A DNA stretch of 64,000 bases, taken from assembly GCA_003241055.1 (NCBI GenBank), contig QFOD01000010.1:62001-126000 (forward strand), given 5' to 3'. The stretch comes from Roseateles depolymerans. GTDB taxonomy: Bacteria; Pseudomonadota; Gammaproteobacteria; Burkholderiales; Burkholderiaceae_C. The notes under the pieces are model-generated. The model was not told where the DNA came from. It made no database searches and saw only the letters and a program-made list of their open reading frames with translations. Positions 28,474 to 37,849 of this stretch are shown here, piece by piece (position 1 is the stretch's first letter; the number at the start of each line of letters is the position of its first letter). Made by a program: the position numbers and the translations under genes.

Positions 28474-29724
28474 TCAATAAAGCCGCGCAGCGGCCTCGAA
28501 GCAGCGGGCGCGACGCGCCTCGTCGCCGTCGTGTTCGGCCAGCGCCGCCAGCGCGATCCAGCTGCGGCGGCGCGCGATGGCGGGCATGGCGTGGTCATCG
28601 GCCACAGATTCCAGCATCAATCGCGCCTTGCCCCACAGCTGCCGTTCGGCCAGCGCATGCCCCAGCGCGTAGGCCAACAGCCTCTCCCGCGGGTAACGGC
28701 TCTGCGCGGACTCCAGACGCTGCAGCCAGTCCGGGCCCATGCCGGCCAACACCGGCACCAGCGCCAGCGCCAGTTCGGCGCGGTCATCGGCCGGCACATC
28801 GCCCAGGTCATCGAAGAACGGACGCAACCAGCCACGGCCGTCATCCGGCGCCCCCAGCTGGGCTGCGCACTGCGCCGCACGAGCCGCTACCAGCGGATCG
28901 CGCCTATCGGCCGGGTCCAGGTGTTGCCAGGCGGTGCGGAGCTGGTCGACATCGCGGGCGCCGTCCAGCGCCTCGAAGGCCAGCGAGCGCAGCAAACCTT
29001 GCGCCGCCACCTTGGAGAAGCCCTGGTGCTTGGCCAGCAGACGCGCCGTGCGCAGGGCGTCCAAGGGCTGCCGCGCCAGGCGCGAGGCCTGCAGACGCAG
29101 GCGCAGCGCCTGCGTGCGCCGGGCGACACCGGGCGGCAGCTCGCTCAGCACGCTCAGCGCCTTGGTGGCATCGCGGTCATCCAGCGCCCATTCGGCCGCC
29201 AGCAGTCGCGCGCCATCCTCGTGAGCGCGTGCGGCACTGCCGCCGCGCCGCGCCAGCTCCAGGGCGCGTGCCAGCTGCTCGTCACGATGACGCCTATCCT
29301 GCAGACGATGCGCGCTGGCGGCTGCCAGCAGGTGAGTCAGGGCCAGGAAGGACTGGTCCTGCGCGAGCTCGGGCGTGCCGGACTGGATGTTCAGTGCCCG
29401 CTGCGCCGCCTTCTGCGCACGGCTGAAGCGCGCGCCAAACAACTCGGTCAGCGCCTCGCGCAGGGCCAGCTGCGCCGCCCGTTCGCGCTGCGCCAGACGC
29501 CATTCACGCGCACGCCGCGGCAGCGTGGTCAGCGACTCCACGGCCTGGATCGCGGTGACCAGCGCAAAACAGCTGCCCAGCAGCAGCAGCAGGAAGAGAT
29601 TGAGGGAGAGATCGACTCGCCAGCCCTTGAAGTAGAAGCTGGCAAGTCCGTCGTTGCTGCCCAGCGTCAACGCGGCAACCACCGCGACCGCGAACAGCAG
29701 CACCAGCCAGATGACCAGACGCAT
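28474..29724 (-). CDS. hemY: HemY-like TPR membrane protein of the heme operon
   Basis: 416 residues from the ATG at 29724; a frame start at 29778 would overlap hemX by 44 bp. Two N-terminal membrane helices (residues 1-22 and 40-65) are followed by the HemY N-terminal domain (VESLTTLPRRAREWRLAQRE) and helical TPR-like repeats to the C-terminus. This is the proteobacterial HemY-N family, not the Bacillus protoporphyrinogen oxidase of the same name; its precise role is unknown. It starts 10 bp after hemX, last gene of hemC-hemD-hemX-hemY. Confidence 0.9.
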   Translation of the reverse strand: MRLVIWLVLLFAVAVVAALTLGSNDGLASFYFKGWRVDLSLNLFLLLLLGSCFALVTAIQAVESLTTLPRRAREWRLAQRERAAQLALREALTELFGARFSRAQKAAQRALNIQSGTPELAQDQSFLALTHLLAAASAHRLQDRRHRDEQLARALELARRGGSAARAHEDGARLLAAEWALDDRDATKALSVLSELPPGVARRTQALRLRLQASRLARQPLDALRTARLLAKHQGFSKVAAQGLLRSLAFEALDGARDVDQLRTAWQHLDPADRRDPLVAARAAQCAAQLGAPDDGRGWLRPFFDDLGDVPADDRAELALALVPVLAGMGPDWLQRLESAQSRYPRERLLAYALGHALAERQLWGKARLMLESVADDHAMPAIARRRSWIALAALAEHDGDEARRARCFEAAARLY

Positions 29725-29734
29725 GCGCAGCCCC

Positions 29735-30886
29735 TTAGCGTCCGGCTGCCGCAGCAGCCAGCGCGGCAAGCGTGTCATCCGGGCGCGGCACCGGCACCTG
29801 ACGCGACTGCCCTGCCACCTGCCGCAGCAGCTCCGTCACACCGGTCACCTTGCGGGCCCGCCCGTCGAAATAGCGCGCCAGCATGTCCTGCCCTTCGCGC
29901 AGGTCGGCCTGCGCGGTGTCGAACTGCCGGCTCAGCAGCGCCAGGCGCGCGTTCAGCAGCCGCAGCTTGAGGTTCTCACGCAGGAAAAAACTCTGGTCCG
30001 GGGCAATGAGTGCAGCCTCAGGGTGCTCCACACGCGTCACGCGCAGCAGCGTGCGCGCCTCGCCCCAGACGATGCCGGTCCAGTCGGACAGCTGCTGGGT
30101 CGCCTGCCACCACCACAGCGCCAGCTTGCCCTCGGCCGCCGCAGCCGCCGCTTCGCGCTGCAGCCGCGCCGCGCGCTCGCGCTCCCGCGCCGCATCGGCG
30201 GCTCGCTCGTCGCGCGGGCGCACCGCGACATCGGCACCGCCCTGGATGGGCAGCTCATCGACGATGCGCACGGCTTCATCCAGCTTGATCGTCAGACTGG
30301 ACACATCCACGACGCTGACGGCCTTCACGCGGTCCAGATCGCGCGCAACGGCTCGCCGCACGCCCTCCAGGCGCGGCTGCTTGTAGCGCACCAGGCGCTC
30401 GTCGGCCTGCTTGAGCGCCGCCACCAGCGGCTCGGCACTGCCGGTAATCTGGGTCTGCTGCAGCGCCACGCGCAGGGCGGCCTCGATGTCGCCCACCACG
30501 TTCTCGTCGCGCGAACGGGACATGGACTGGATCAGGTCCTCGAGCTGACCTCGCTGCAACGCCACCTCGGCAAGACGGGCGTCCAGCAGCGACACCTTGG
30601 CCGCAGTGTCACGCACCAGCTCGGCAGACTGCTTGGCCGCCAGCCGGGCCTCGGTGGACTGGGCCGCGCTGGCCTCCTGGCGGCGCACCAGCTCCTGCTC
30701 CAGCGATTGCTGACGCGACAGGCTCTGCCAGGCCAGGGCCACGCCGACGAGAGAGGCACCGCTGGTCAGCGCCAGCAGCCAGGGCATCCAGGCGGGCATC
30801 GCCGTGCGGGCCGGCGAGGCGTCGCCCTCAACGCGGGCCTCGGGCGCCACGCTCACGGGAGATTCGGAAGTAGATTGCTCACTCAC
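29735..30886 (-). CDS. hemX: HemX-like membrane protein
   Basis: 383 residues from a GTG at 30886. A single membrane helix near residues 33-55 (WMPWLLALTSGASLVGVAL) is followed by a long coiled coil (about 55-115) with QQSLEQELVRRQEAS and then the HemX domain (QLEDLIQSMSRSRDENVVGD). It was annotated historically as uroporphyrinogen-III C-methyltransferase, but no SAM-binding motif is visible; a scaffolding role for heme synthesis enzymes is a common guess. It lies 25 bp after hemD. Confidence 0.9.
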   Translation of the reverse strand: MSEQSTSESPVSVAPEARVEGDASPARTAMPAWMPWLLALTSGASLVGVALAWQSLSRQQSLEQELVRRQEASAAQSTEARLAAKQSAELVRDTAAKVSLLDARLAEVALQRGQLEDLIQSMSRSRDENVVGDIEAALRVALQQTQITGSAEPLVAALKQADERLVRYKQPRLEGVRRAVARDLDRVKAVSVVDVSSLTIKLDEAVRIVDELPIQGGADVAVRPRDERAADAARERERAARLQREAAAAAAEGKLALWWWQATQQLSDWTGIVWGEARTLLRVTRVEHPEAALIAPDQSFFLRENLKLRLLNARLALLSRQFDTAQADLREGQDMLARYFDGRARKVTGVTELLRQVAGQSRQVPVPRPDDTLAALAAAAAGR

Positions 30887-30911
30887 AGTGGCAGGGATTC
30901 TGTCAGACGCG

Positions 30912-31694
30912 TCAGAAGGCCTGGAGCGCGGCGGCGATGGCCGCCGGATCAGGTCGCGTCAAAACCACAGGCGCAAAGCCTGCTGCCGATGCCGCCGCCG
31001 CGATGCGCTCGTGCGTGGCGATGGCCCGCTGGCCCGAAAGCCCCGCCGCGCCGGAGGGCCCGGCCGCGGCCAGCAATTGCTGCAGGTGTCCGACCGCCTC
31101 GGCACTGCTCAGCAGCCACGCATGCGACGCCGGCTCGGCCAGCGCACGAGCGAGGACCAACCGCTCGGCCGCGTCGAGCACCGGAGCCGCCCGGCAGTAG
31201 ACGCTGACGGCCTCGACCTCGGCGCCCGCCTCCGTCAATCGCTCGGCCAGCCACTCACGGCCACCGTTGCCACGCAGCAGCAGCACGCGCCGGCCCCGCC
31301 AGTCGCGCGCCTGCAGCTGCAGCCACAGATGCTCCGAATCCAGGCTGGCCGCATCGGCCGCCGGCTGCACGATCAGCTCGGCCGGCACCCCGCGGGCGGC
31401 TAGTGCCCGCGCACTGCCCGGCCCCACGCAGGCGGCCAGCGTTTCCGGCCAGCGGCGATCGGCCGGCTGCAGCGCAAAAAAACCGTCCACCGCGTTGGGG
31501 CTCACGAACACGGCCAGCGCACAGCCCGGCAGCCGCTGCCAGGCAGCACGCACGGCATCCGCCGACGCCGGGGGCGCGATATCGATCAGCGGCAGCGGCG
31601 CCACCTGCACCCCCTGGGCCTGCAGGCGCTGGGTCCAGTCGGCGAGCTGGGGCCGCGGCCGGGTCAGCAGCAGCGTGATGCCGCCCTGTGACAT
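30912..31694 (-). CDS. hemD: Uroporphyrinogen-III synthase
   Basis: 260 residues. HemD cyclises hydroxymethylbilane to uroporphyrinogen III, inverting ring D. The family is poorly conserved; recognisable here are the N-terminal LLLTRPRPQLADWTQRL, VFVSPNAVDGFF near residue 65, CVGPGSARAL near 90, LLLRGNGGREWLAERL near 135 and a C-terminal AIATHERIAAAASAAGF. Placement 9 bp after hemC, its substrate-producing partner, makes the call firm. Confidence 0.93.
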   Translation of the reverse strand: MSQGGITLLLTRPRPQLADWTQRLQAQGVQVAPLPLIDIAPPASADAVRAAWQRLPGCALAVFVSPNAVDGFFALQPADRRWPETLAACVGPGSARALAARGVPAELIVQPAADAASLDSEHLWLQLQARDWRGRRVLLLRGNGGREWLAERLTEAGAEVEAVSVYCRAAPVLDAAERLVLARALAEPASHAWLLSSAEAVGHLQQLLAAAGPSGAAGLSGQRAIATHERIAAAASAAGFAPVVLTRPDPAAIAAALQAF

Positions 31695-31703
31695 GACGAC
31701 GCG

Positions 31704-32630
31704 TCAGACCGCCAGATAGCTGGCAGCGCCCTGCTCGCGCAGGTGTGCGGCGGCACGCTCGCCCAGCGCACGCGCCGAAGCAATATCGGTCACGACCGCC
31801 GCCGCCGCCGCATGCAGCAACGGCGCCGTCGCCTGCTGCGCATGACCCAGCGCGGCGCGCAGCTGCAGCTCGCCGCCCTGCCAGCGCGCGTGAGCGGCCA
31901 GCGGCACGCTGCAACTGCCGCCCAGTGCGCGGGACACGGCACGCTCGGCCTCGCAGGCCAGCCAGGTCGGCTGGTGGGCCAGACCGGTCAGCGTTTCAGC
32001 CAGTGCGGCATCGGCAGAGCGGATCTCCAGGCCCAGTGCGCCCTGTCCGGCGCAGGGCAGCAGCTCGTCGACCTCGAAGGTCGCCCGGATGCGGTCCCCC
32101 AGGCCCAGACGCTTGAGGCCGGCCACGGCGAGCACGATGGCCTGGTAGCCGCCTTCGTCCAGCTTGCGCAGCCGGGTGTCCAGGTTGCCGCGCAGCGGCT
32201 CCACCCGAAGGTCGGGCCGCAAAGCCAGCAGCTGCGTCACCCGACGCAGGCTGGAGCTGCCCACCACGGCGCCCTGCGGCAGGTCGGCCAGGCTGGCGTA
32301 GTCGTTGGAAACGAAGGCATCGCGCGGATCCTCGCGCTCCAGCACGGCGGCCAGCTGGAAGCCCTCGGGCAGATCCATGGGCACGTCCTTGAGCGAGTGC
32401 ACGGCCAGATCGGCCCGGCCTTCAGCCAGCGCGCTCTCCAGCTCCTTCACGAACAGGCCCTTGCCGCCGATCTTGGACAGCGTACGGTCGAGGATCTGGT
32501 CGCCTCGCGTGGTCATGCCCAGCAGGCGAGCCTGACGGCCCAGCCGGGCTCCCAGCAGCGCCTGCACATGCTCGGCCTGCCAGAGCGCGAGGCGACTTTC
32601 GCGCGTCGCGATGATGAGTTCTTGGGTCAT
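31704..32630 (-). CDS. hemC: Hydroxymethylbilane synthase (porphobilinogen deaminase)
   Basis: 308 residues from the ATG at 32630 (MTQELIIATRESRLALWQAE); an ATG three codons earlier is equally possible. It joins four porphobilinogen units. The catalytic Asp is in VHSLKDVPMDLP near residue 85, and the Cys that carries the dipyrromethane cofactor is in GGSCSVPLAAHA near 238. GNLDTRLRKLDEGGYQAIVLA confirms the family. First gene of hemCDXY, preceded 28 bp upstream by the CDP-diacylglycerol pyrophosphatase gene. Confidence 0.95.
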   Translation of the reverse strand: MTQELIIATRESRLALWQAEHVQALLGARLGRQARLLGMTTRGDQILDRTLSKIGGKGLFVKELESALAEGRADLAVHSLKDVPMDLPEGFQLAAVLEREDPRDAFVSNDYASLADLPQGAVVGSSSLRRVTQLLALRPDLRVEPLRGNLDTRLRKLDEGGYQAIVLAVAGLKRLGLGDRIRATFEVDELLPCAGQGALGLEIRSADAALAETLTGLAHQPTWLACEAERAVSRALGGSCSVPLAAHARWQGGELQLRAALGHAQQATAPLLHAAAAAVVTDIASARALGERAAAHLREQGAASYLAV

Positions 32631-32658
32631 GGCGGTCATGCTAGCAGCGGGTCTGCGC

Positions 32659-33492
32659 TCAGCGCCCGGCCGCCGCGACCTCCGGCACCTTGGGGCCCAG
32701 CAGCGCGCAGTCGTGATCCTGCATGTCGTCCTCGGACGAGCCGCTGTAGCGATCCTGCGGGTCAAAGGCCGAGGCCATCAGCACGAAGCCCTCACGGGCG
32801 TCCTTGAACTGCAGGCCCACCACGCCGACCGTCAACCGCCCCGGGTCGCCCGCCACGCCGGCCGAACCCGGCAGCGCAGCAGCGGCGTCGGCGAACAGGT
32901 TGGTTCGCGCCAGCGTCGCCGCGTCCACCCGACGCACGTACCACGCATGGCGCAGCCAGCCACCGGACAGCGGCGTCCAGCCCGCCGTGATCTCGTCCTG
33001 CGCCGCCAGCAGGCGCGCGCGCAGCTCGCGGGTGGTGCAGGAGATATGGATGTGCAGCTGGTCCTGGCTGCGCCGGTACTTGGAGTTGACCGTCAGCGAC
33101 ACCACGTCATGCGGCAACGGCCGGCCATTGCGGCGGTCCAGCAGGCTGCGGGCCTGCCAGGCCTGCTCGGTGTAATTGGGCGTGTCCGGTCGGTACAGCA
33201 GCGGGCTTTCGACACCCGGCACCTGGTTGGACGGCATCAGCAGGTATTGCAGCGGCCCCTTCAGATCCTTCAGCAGCACCCAGCCATGGTCACGGTCGGG
33301 CTGCAACTGAACCTGGGCACAGGGCTCCGGCGCCTGCCCCGCCTGGGCATGGGGCACGCAGCGCCCCTCGATGAGGTTCCACAGCGCATTGCGGTCTGCC
33401 TGGGCAGAGGCACAGGCGGCCGAAAGCGCCAGGCAGGAGAGCGCGCGCAGCAGAAATTTCGCCGACAACGGCGCAGGAGAAATCGCGAACAT
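32659..33492 (-). CDS. cdh: CDP-diacylglycerol pyrophosphatase
   Basis: 277 residues from the ATG at 33492. Residues 1-32 are an export signal ending SAACASAQA. The family hydrolyses CDP-diacylglycerol to CMP and phosphatidate and has a HIT-like core: SKYRRSQDQLHIHISC near residue 135 supplies the His-x-His. LMPSNQVPGVESP and LVGLQF-type sequence (VGLQFKDAREGFVLMAS) near the C-terminus fit the E. coli enzyme. Located upstream of hemC on the same strand; a functional link to heme synthesis is not apparent. A GGCAAC/GTTGCC hairpin (33523-33542) lies in its leader. Confidence 0.87.
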   Translation of the reverse strand: MFAISPAPLSAKFLLRALSCLALSAACASAQADRNALWNLIEGRCVPHAQAGQAPEPCAQVQLQPDRDHGWVLLKDLKGPLQYLLMPSNQVPGVESPLLYRPDTPNYTEQAWQARSLLDRRNGRPLPHDVVSLTVNSKYRRSQDQLHIHISCTTRELRARLLAAQDEITAGWTPLSGGWLRHAWYVRRVDAATLARTNLFADAAAALPGSAGVAGDPGRLTVGVVGLQFKDAREGFVLMASAFDPQDRYSGSSEDDMQDHDCALLGPKVPEVAAAGR

Positions 33493-33682
33493 GGCAGGGG
33501 CTGGATGCAGTGGACGGGGAGACGGCAACACCGCCGTTGCCGGGCCCGAAGTCTAGCGATCGGCCCGGCGCCGCCAGGCAACACCGGCTTGGCGAGCGCC
33601 GAAGCCGGAGCCGCGCTCCAACGAAGGGGCGCGGGTGAATGCGGGCTCGCAGCGAACGAAGAAACTGCTAGAGTCAGATTCA

Positions 33683-33697
33683 GGTAACTCAGTTACC
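33683..33697. promoter_or_regulatory. Inverted repeat upstream of ppc
   Basis: GGTAAC-TCA-GTTACC, perfect 6-bp arms with a 3-base spacer, 33 bp before the ppc ATG. It lies in the AT-richer part of the 237-bp gap 33493-33729, which otherwise shows no gene. Operator role inferred. Confidence 0.4.
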
Positions 33698-33729
33698 AAC
33701 CCCTTCGCCACCCCACCGGACGACCCGCC

Positions 33730-36552
33730 ATGCCTGCACGAGCCGCCCACCCTCGCAAGCCCGCCGCCCGCGCCGCCGAGGCCGACAAGAACCAGCCGCT
33801 GCTGACCGACATCCGCCTGCTGGGTCGCATCCTCGGCGAGGTGATACGCGAGCAGGAAGGGCGGGAGGCCTACGAGCTGGTCGAGCGCATCCGGCAGCTG
33901 TCGGTGGCCTACCGCCACAAGCACGACAAGGAGGCCGGCAAGCGCTTCGACAAGCTGCTCAAGGGCCTGTCGGGTGAGCAGGCGGTCAGCGTGATCCGCG
34001 CATTCAGCTACTTCTCCCACCTGGCCAACATCGCCGAGGACCGCCATCACGTGCGCCGACGCGAGGTGCATGAGCGCGGCGGCAGCCTGCAGCCGGGTTC
34101 GCTCGCCTACTGCCTGGAGCACCTGCACGAGGCCGGCGTGCGGCCCAACGAGATCGCCTCGGTGCTGCGGCGCAGCTTCATCTCGCCGGTGCTGACCGCC
34201 CACCCCACCGAGGTGCAGCGCAAGAGCATCCTCGACGCCGAGCGCTCGGTGGCCCAGCTGCTGGAGACCCGCGAGCGCTGCCATACCGAGCGCGAGTGCG
34301 CCGCCAACGAGGCGCAGCTGCGTGCCCGCATCACCCAGCTGTGGCAGACGCGCATGCTGCGCTATTCCAAGCTGACCGTGGCGGACGAGATCGAGAACGC
34401 GCTGTCCTACTACCCGGCCACCTTCCTGCGCGAGATCCCGCGGCTCTACGCCGAGCTGGAGGAGCATCTGCCCGGCGAAGCCCTGCCCGGCTTCCTGCGC
34501 ATGGGCCACTGGATAGGCGGCGACCGCGACGGCAACCCCAATGTCGGCGCCGGCACGCTGCGCCAGGCCATGAAGCGCCAGGCCGAGGTGGCCCTGCGCC
34601 ACTACCTGACCGAACTGCACGAGCTGGGTGCCGAGCTGTCCATCTCGCTGCGGCTCACCGGCGTGTCCCCCGAGATGGATGAGCTGGCCCAGCGCAGCCC
34701 CGACCAGAACGTGCACCGGCTCGACGAGCCCTACCGCCGAGCGCTGACCGGCATGTACGCCCGGCTGGCCGCCACTCTGGAGGCCCTGACCGGCACCGAG
34801 GCCCTGCGCCATGCGGTGGCGCCGCAGGACCCCTACCTGACCCCCGACGAGCTGCTGGCCGACCTGCGCATCATCGAGGCCTCGCTGCGCAGCCATCACG
34901 GCGAGGCGCTGATCCCGCTGCGCCTGGCACCGCTGATGCGCGCCGTGCAGGTGTTCGGCTTCCATCTCGCCACGCTGGACCTGCGCCAGAGCAGCGACCA
35001 GCACGAGGCCGTCATCGCCGAGCTGCTGGCCACAGCGCGCATCGAGCGCGACTACGCCGGCCTCGACGAGCTGACCAAGCGCGCCCTGCTGGTGCGCCTG
35101 CTCAACGATGCGCGGCCGCTGCGCGTGATTGGCGCGAGCTACAGCGACAAGGCGCTGGGCGAGCTGGCCGTGTTCGAGGCCGCCCGCGAGGCCCTGGCCC
35201 GCTACGGCCGCGAGGCGCTGCGGCACTACATCATCTCGCACACCGAATCGGTGTCCGACCTGCTGGAGGTGGCCCTGCTGCTGAAGGAGAGCGGCCTGCT
35301 GCGCGGCCTGCTGGCCGAAGAGGCCTCGGCCGACCTCATCATCGTGCCGCTGTTCGAGACCATTGGCGACCTTCGCATTGCGCCGGACATCATGCGCGAG
35401 TTCTACGCCCTGCCCGGCGTGCGCGGGCTGGTGCAGCGCTCCAGCCCCGGCGGGACCGGCGAGCAGGACGTCATGCTGGGCTATTCCGACAGCAACAAGG
35501 ACGGCGGCATGTTCACCTCCTCCTGGGAGCTTTACCGCGCCGAGACCGCGCTGGTCGAGTTGTTCGACGAACTGAACGAATCCGGGGAGCAAACCCTCAC
35601 GCTGCGCCTCTTCCACGGCCGCGGCGGCACGGTGGGCCGCGGCGGCGGCCCCAGCTACCAGGCCATCCTGGCACAGCCGCCCGGCACCGTGAACGGCCAG
35701 ATCCGCCTGACCGAGCAGGGCGAGGTGATCGCCTCCAAGTACGCCCACCCAGAGATCGGCCGGCGCAACCTGGAAACCCTGGTGGCCGCCACGCTGGAGG
35801 CCACGCTGCTGCATCCGACCCAGAGCGCGCCCAAGTCCTTCATGGAGGCGGCGCAGAAGCTCTCCGATGCCAGCTTCGCCGCCTACCGCGGCCTGGTCTA
35901 CGACACGCCGGGCTTTGCCGACTTCTTCTTCGCCAGCACGCCCATTCGAGAGATCGCCGAGCTCAACATCGGCTCGCGCCCCGCCTCACGCAAGGCCACC
36001 CGTGCCATCGAAGACCTGCGCGCCATTCCCTGGGGCTTCTCCTGGGGCCAGGCCCGCGTGACCCTGCCCGGCTGGTGCGGCTTCGGCTCCGGCGTCGAGG
36101 CCTTCCTCGGGCAAGACCCGGCCCTGCGCACCAAAAACCTCACGCTGCTCAAGCGCATGGTCAAGGGCTGGCCCTTCTTCCGCGCCGTGCTGTCCAACCT
36201 CGACATGGTGCTGGCCAAGGCCGACCTGGCGCTGGCCGAGCGCTATGTGGAACTGGTGGAGGACAAGAAGCTGGGCCGACGCATCTTCGCGGCCATACGC
36301 GCCGAATTCGAGCGCACCCAGGCCGCACTGGCGCTGATCACCGGCGAAAGCAGCCGGCTGGCGTCCAACCCCTCGCTGGCCCGCTCCATCGAGCACCGCT
36401 TCCCCTACATCGACCCGCTCAACCACCTGCAGGTGGAGCTGATGCGCCGCTACCGCCGCATGGACGCCGACGACCCGGCAATGGAGCGCGTGCAGCGCGG
36501 CATCCACCTGTCCATCAACGGCGTCGCGGCGGGGCTGCGCAACACGGGCTGA
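33730..36552 (+). CDS. ppc: Phosphoenolpyruvate carboxylase
   Basis: 940 residues. It makes oxaloacetate from PEP and bicarbonate, refilling the TCA cycle. The catalytic His is in LTAHPTEVQRKS near residue 157; GYSDSNKDGGMF near 585 and FHGRGGTVGRGGGP near 625 hold the catalytic Lys and Arg region; LPGWCGFGSGVEAF and the C-terminal INGVAAGLRNTG are family landmarks. The first 20 residues are basic and poorly conserved. It faces the unknown gene at 36557 tail to tail with only 4 bp between stops. Confidence 0.97.
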   Translation: MPARAAHPRKPAARAAEADKNQPLLTDIRLLGRILGEVIREQEGREAYELVERIRQLSVAYRHKHDKEAGKRFDKLLKGLSGEQAVSVIRAFSYFSHLANIAEDRHHVRRREVHERGGSLQPGSLAYCLEHLHEAGVRPNEIASVLRRSFISPVLTAHPTEVQRKSILDAERSVAQLLETRERCHTERECAANEAQLRARITQLWQTRMLRYSKLTVADEIENALSYYPATFLREIPRLYAELEEHLPGEALPGFLRMGHWIGGDRDGNPNVGAGTLRQAMKRQAEVALRHYLTELHELGAELSISLRLTGVSPEMDELAQRSPDQNVHRLDEPYRRALTGMYARLAATLEALTGTEALRHAVAPQDPYLTPDELLADLRIIEASLRSHHGEALIPLRLAPLMRAVQVFGFHLATLDLRQSSDQHEAVIAELLATARIERDYAGLDELTKRALLVRLLNDARPLRVIGASYSDKALGELAVFEAAREALARYGREALRHYIISHTESVSDLLEVALLLKESGLLRGLLAEEASADLIIVPLFETIGDLRIAPDIMREFYALPGVRGLVQRSSPGGTGEQDVMLGYSDSNKDGGMFTSSWELYRAETALVELFDELNESGEQTLTLRLFHGRGGTVGRGGGPSYQAILAQPPGTVNGQIRLTEQGEVIASKYAHPEIGRRNLETLVAATLEATLLHPTQSAPKSFMEAAQKLSDASFAAYRGLVYDTPGFADFFFASTPIREIAELNIGSRPASRKATRAIEDLRAIPWGFSWGQARVTLPGWCGFGSGVEAFLGQDPALRTKNLTLLKRMVKGWPFFRAVLSNLDMVLAKADLALAERYVELVEDKKLGRRIFAAIRAEFERTQAALALITGESSRLASNPSLARSIEHRFPYIDPLNHLQVELMRRYRRMDADDPAMERVQRGIHLSINGVAAGLRNTG

Positions 36553-36556
36553 GGAC

Positions 36557-37849
36557 TCAGTCGGTGCCGGTGGAGGCCTGGCGCGCCGGCCGCTCCAGCG
36601 CATTGCGACTGCCTTCCAGAAACTCACCGGCCCCGCCCTGGCCCGCCTCGCGCAGATCATGGATCGCCTGCATCCATTCACCTCGGCCTGCCATTGCCAC
36701 CAACAGGGACCGCAGCGCCGACAGTTCGCCACAAGCCGCGGGCGCAGCCGCAGCACCACCCTGGGGCCAGACCCGGGCCATCAGGCGCTGCAGGCCGTCT
36801 TCGGCGCCTGCCGTGACGATTGCATACTGGCTAGCTCTCGGCTCCCAGGCAGCACGCAAGGCGGGCGCGTCACGCATCAGCGTCCGAACCGTGGCCAGCG
36901 CCACCGACCGCTCCAGCAGGCTGTCCTGACTCCACATCAGCTCCGCCACGGCAGAGCAGCGGGCAGCCCGCGGCGCATCGCGGCGTACCAGCCGACAGCC
37001 GCCCAACAGCCAGGAGTACTTCGGCACCACCCAGGCCGCATTCAGGCCTGTCAGCACCTCAAGCTCGGCCTGCGAGGCCAGCCCCGGCGCCAGGGTCAGC
37101 GGCAGCGCCAGCAAGGCGGCCAGCGTCTCGCGCTGGTAACTGCGCGAGTAGCGCGCCACGCCGAGGACGCGATCCCAGGCCTCATCCCATGACAGGCCGC
37201 CATTGGGGACCTTCTGCATCAGGGTCAGCCAGGCCTGCAGATTGGCCGGCTCCAGCCGTGACCATTGCGAAGCCTCGATGTTGATGCAGTCTCCCGCGTC
37301 GCAGAGGCGCTGCAACGCCAGGGCCGTGACCATCGGGTCGGTGCTGCGCCCAGCCAGATCCTGCAATCGGGCGCGGGCTGGCGCGTCACCCAGCAGGTAC
37401 TCGGCCAAGGCCAGCGAGCGCTGGTCCCGCCGCGCCTGCAGCGCCCGGACGAACCGCTGCGTGGCCTGCTCGCGCGCCTCATCCAGCACCCGCACCCCGA
37501 CGGCCGCCAGGCGGGCCGCGTGGGCCTTGGCTTCGGCCGGTTCAGCTCCGCGCGCCCGGGCCACCTGGCGCGTTTGCCGCGCCGCGGCTGCGCCGAAGAC
37601 ACACCAGTTTTCCTTCATCCGCGAAGCCAGGTCCTGCTCGGCAGCCTCCGCCACTGACGACGCGGACGGCTGCGCCAAGGCGAAGGAAGCACCGGACGCC
37701 GGCGCGGACGCCTGCAACGGCGCAGAAGCCGCCGGGCCGGCCAGTACCACGGACGGCCCCGTGGGCGGTTCCCAGCGCGTGAGCAGCCACACCAGCCCGC
37801 CGGCCGTAACCAGCGCAAGGCCGGCCAGCGCGGCCGCCCGGCGTCTCAT
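36557..37849 (-). CDS. Unknown single-pass membrane protein coupled to the response regulator gene
   Basis: 430 residues, not recognised. The ATG at 37849 overlaps the stop of the LytTR regulator gene by 4 bp (ATGA), indicating translational coupling; an in-frame start 63 bases earlier would only add Gly/Ala. Residues 3-26 (AAALAGLALVTAGGLVWLL) form a membrane anchor; the rest is predicted extracytoplasmic, helical, TPR-like, with paired Cys (LCDAGDCIN; GGCRLVRRD with ARCSAVAEL) that may form disulfides. An Ala/Ser/Pro stretch links anchor and domain. Its coupling suggests a role in or output of the AlgZ/AlgR-like system. Confidence 0.8.
   Translation of the reverse strand: MRRRAAALAGLALVTAGGLVWLLTRWEPPTGPSVVLAGPAASAPLQASAPASGASFALAQPSASSVAEAAEQDLASRMKENWCVFGAAAARQTRQVARARGAEPAEAKAHAARLAAVGVRVLDEAREQATQRFVRALQARRDQRSLALAEYLLGDAPARARLQDLAGRSTDPMVTALALQRLCDAGDCINIEASQWSRLEPANLQAWLTLMQKVPNGGLSWDEAWDRVLGVARYSRSYQRETLAALLALPLTLAPGLASQAELEVLTGLNAAWVVPKYSWLLGGCRLVRRDAPRAARCSAVAELMWSQDSLLERSVALATVRTLMRDAPALRAAWEPRASQYAIVTAGAEDGLQRLMARVWPQGGAAAAPAACGELSALRSLLVAMAGRGEWMQAIHDLREAGQGGAGEFLEGSRNALERPARQASTGTD

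Noticed and set aside
33553..35814. A 753-codon minus-strand open frame inside ppc
   Set aside because: Antisense shadow of PEP carboxylase; Gln/His/Gly-rich and without family signature.
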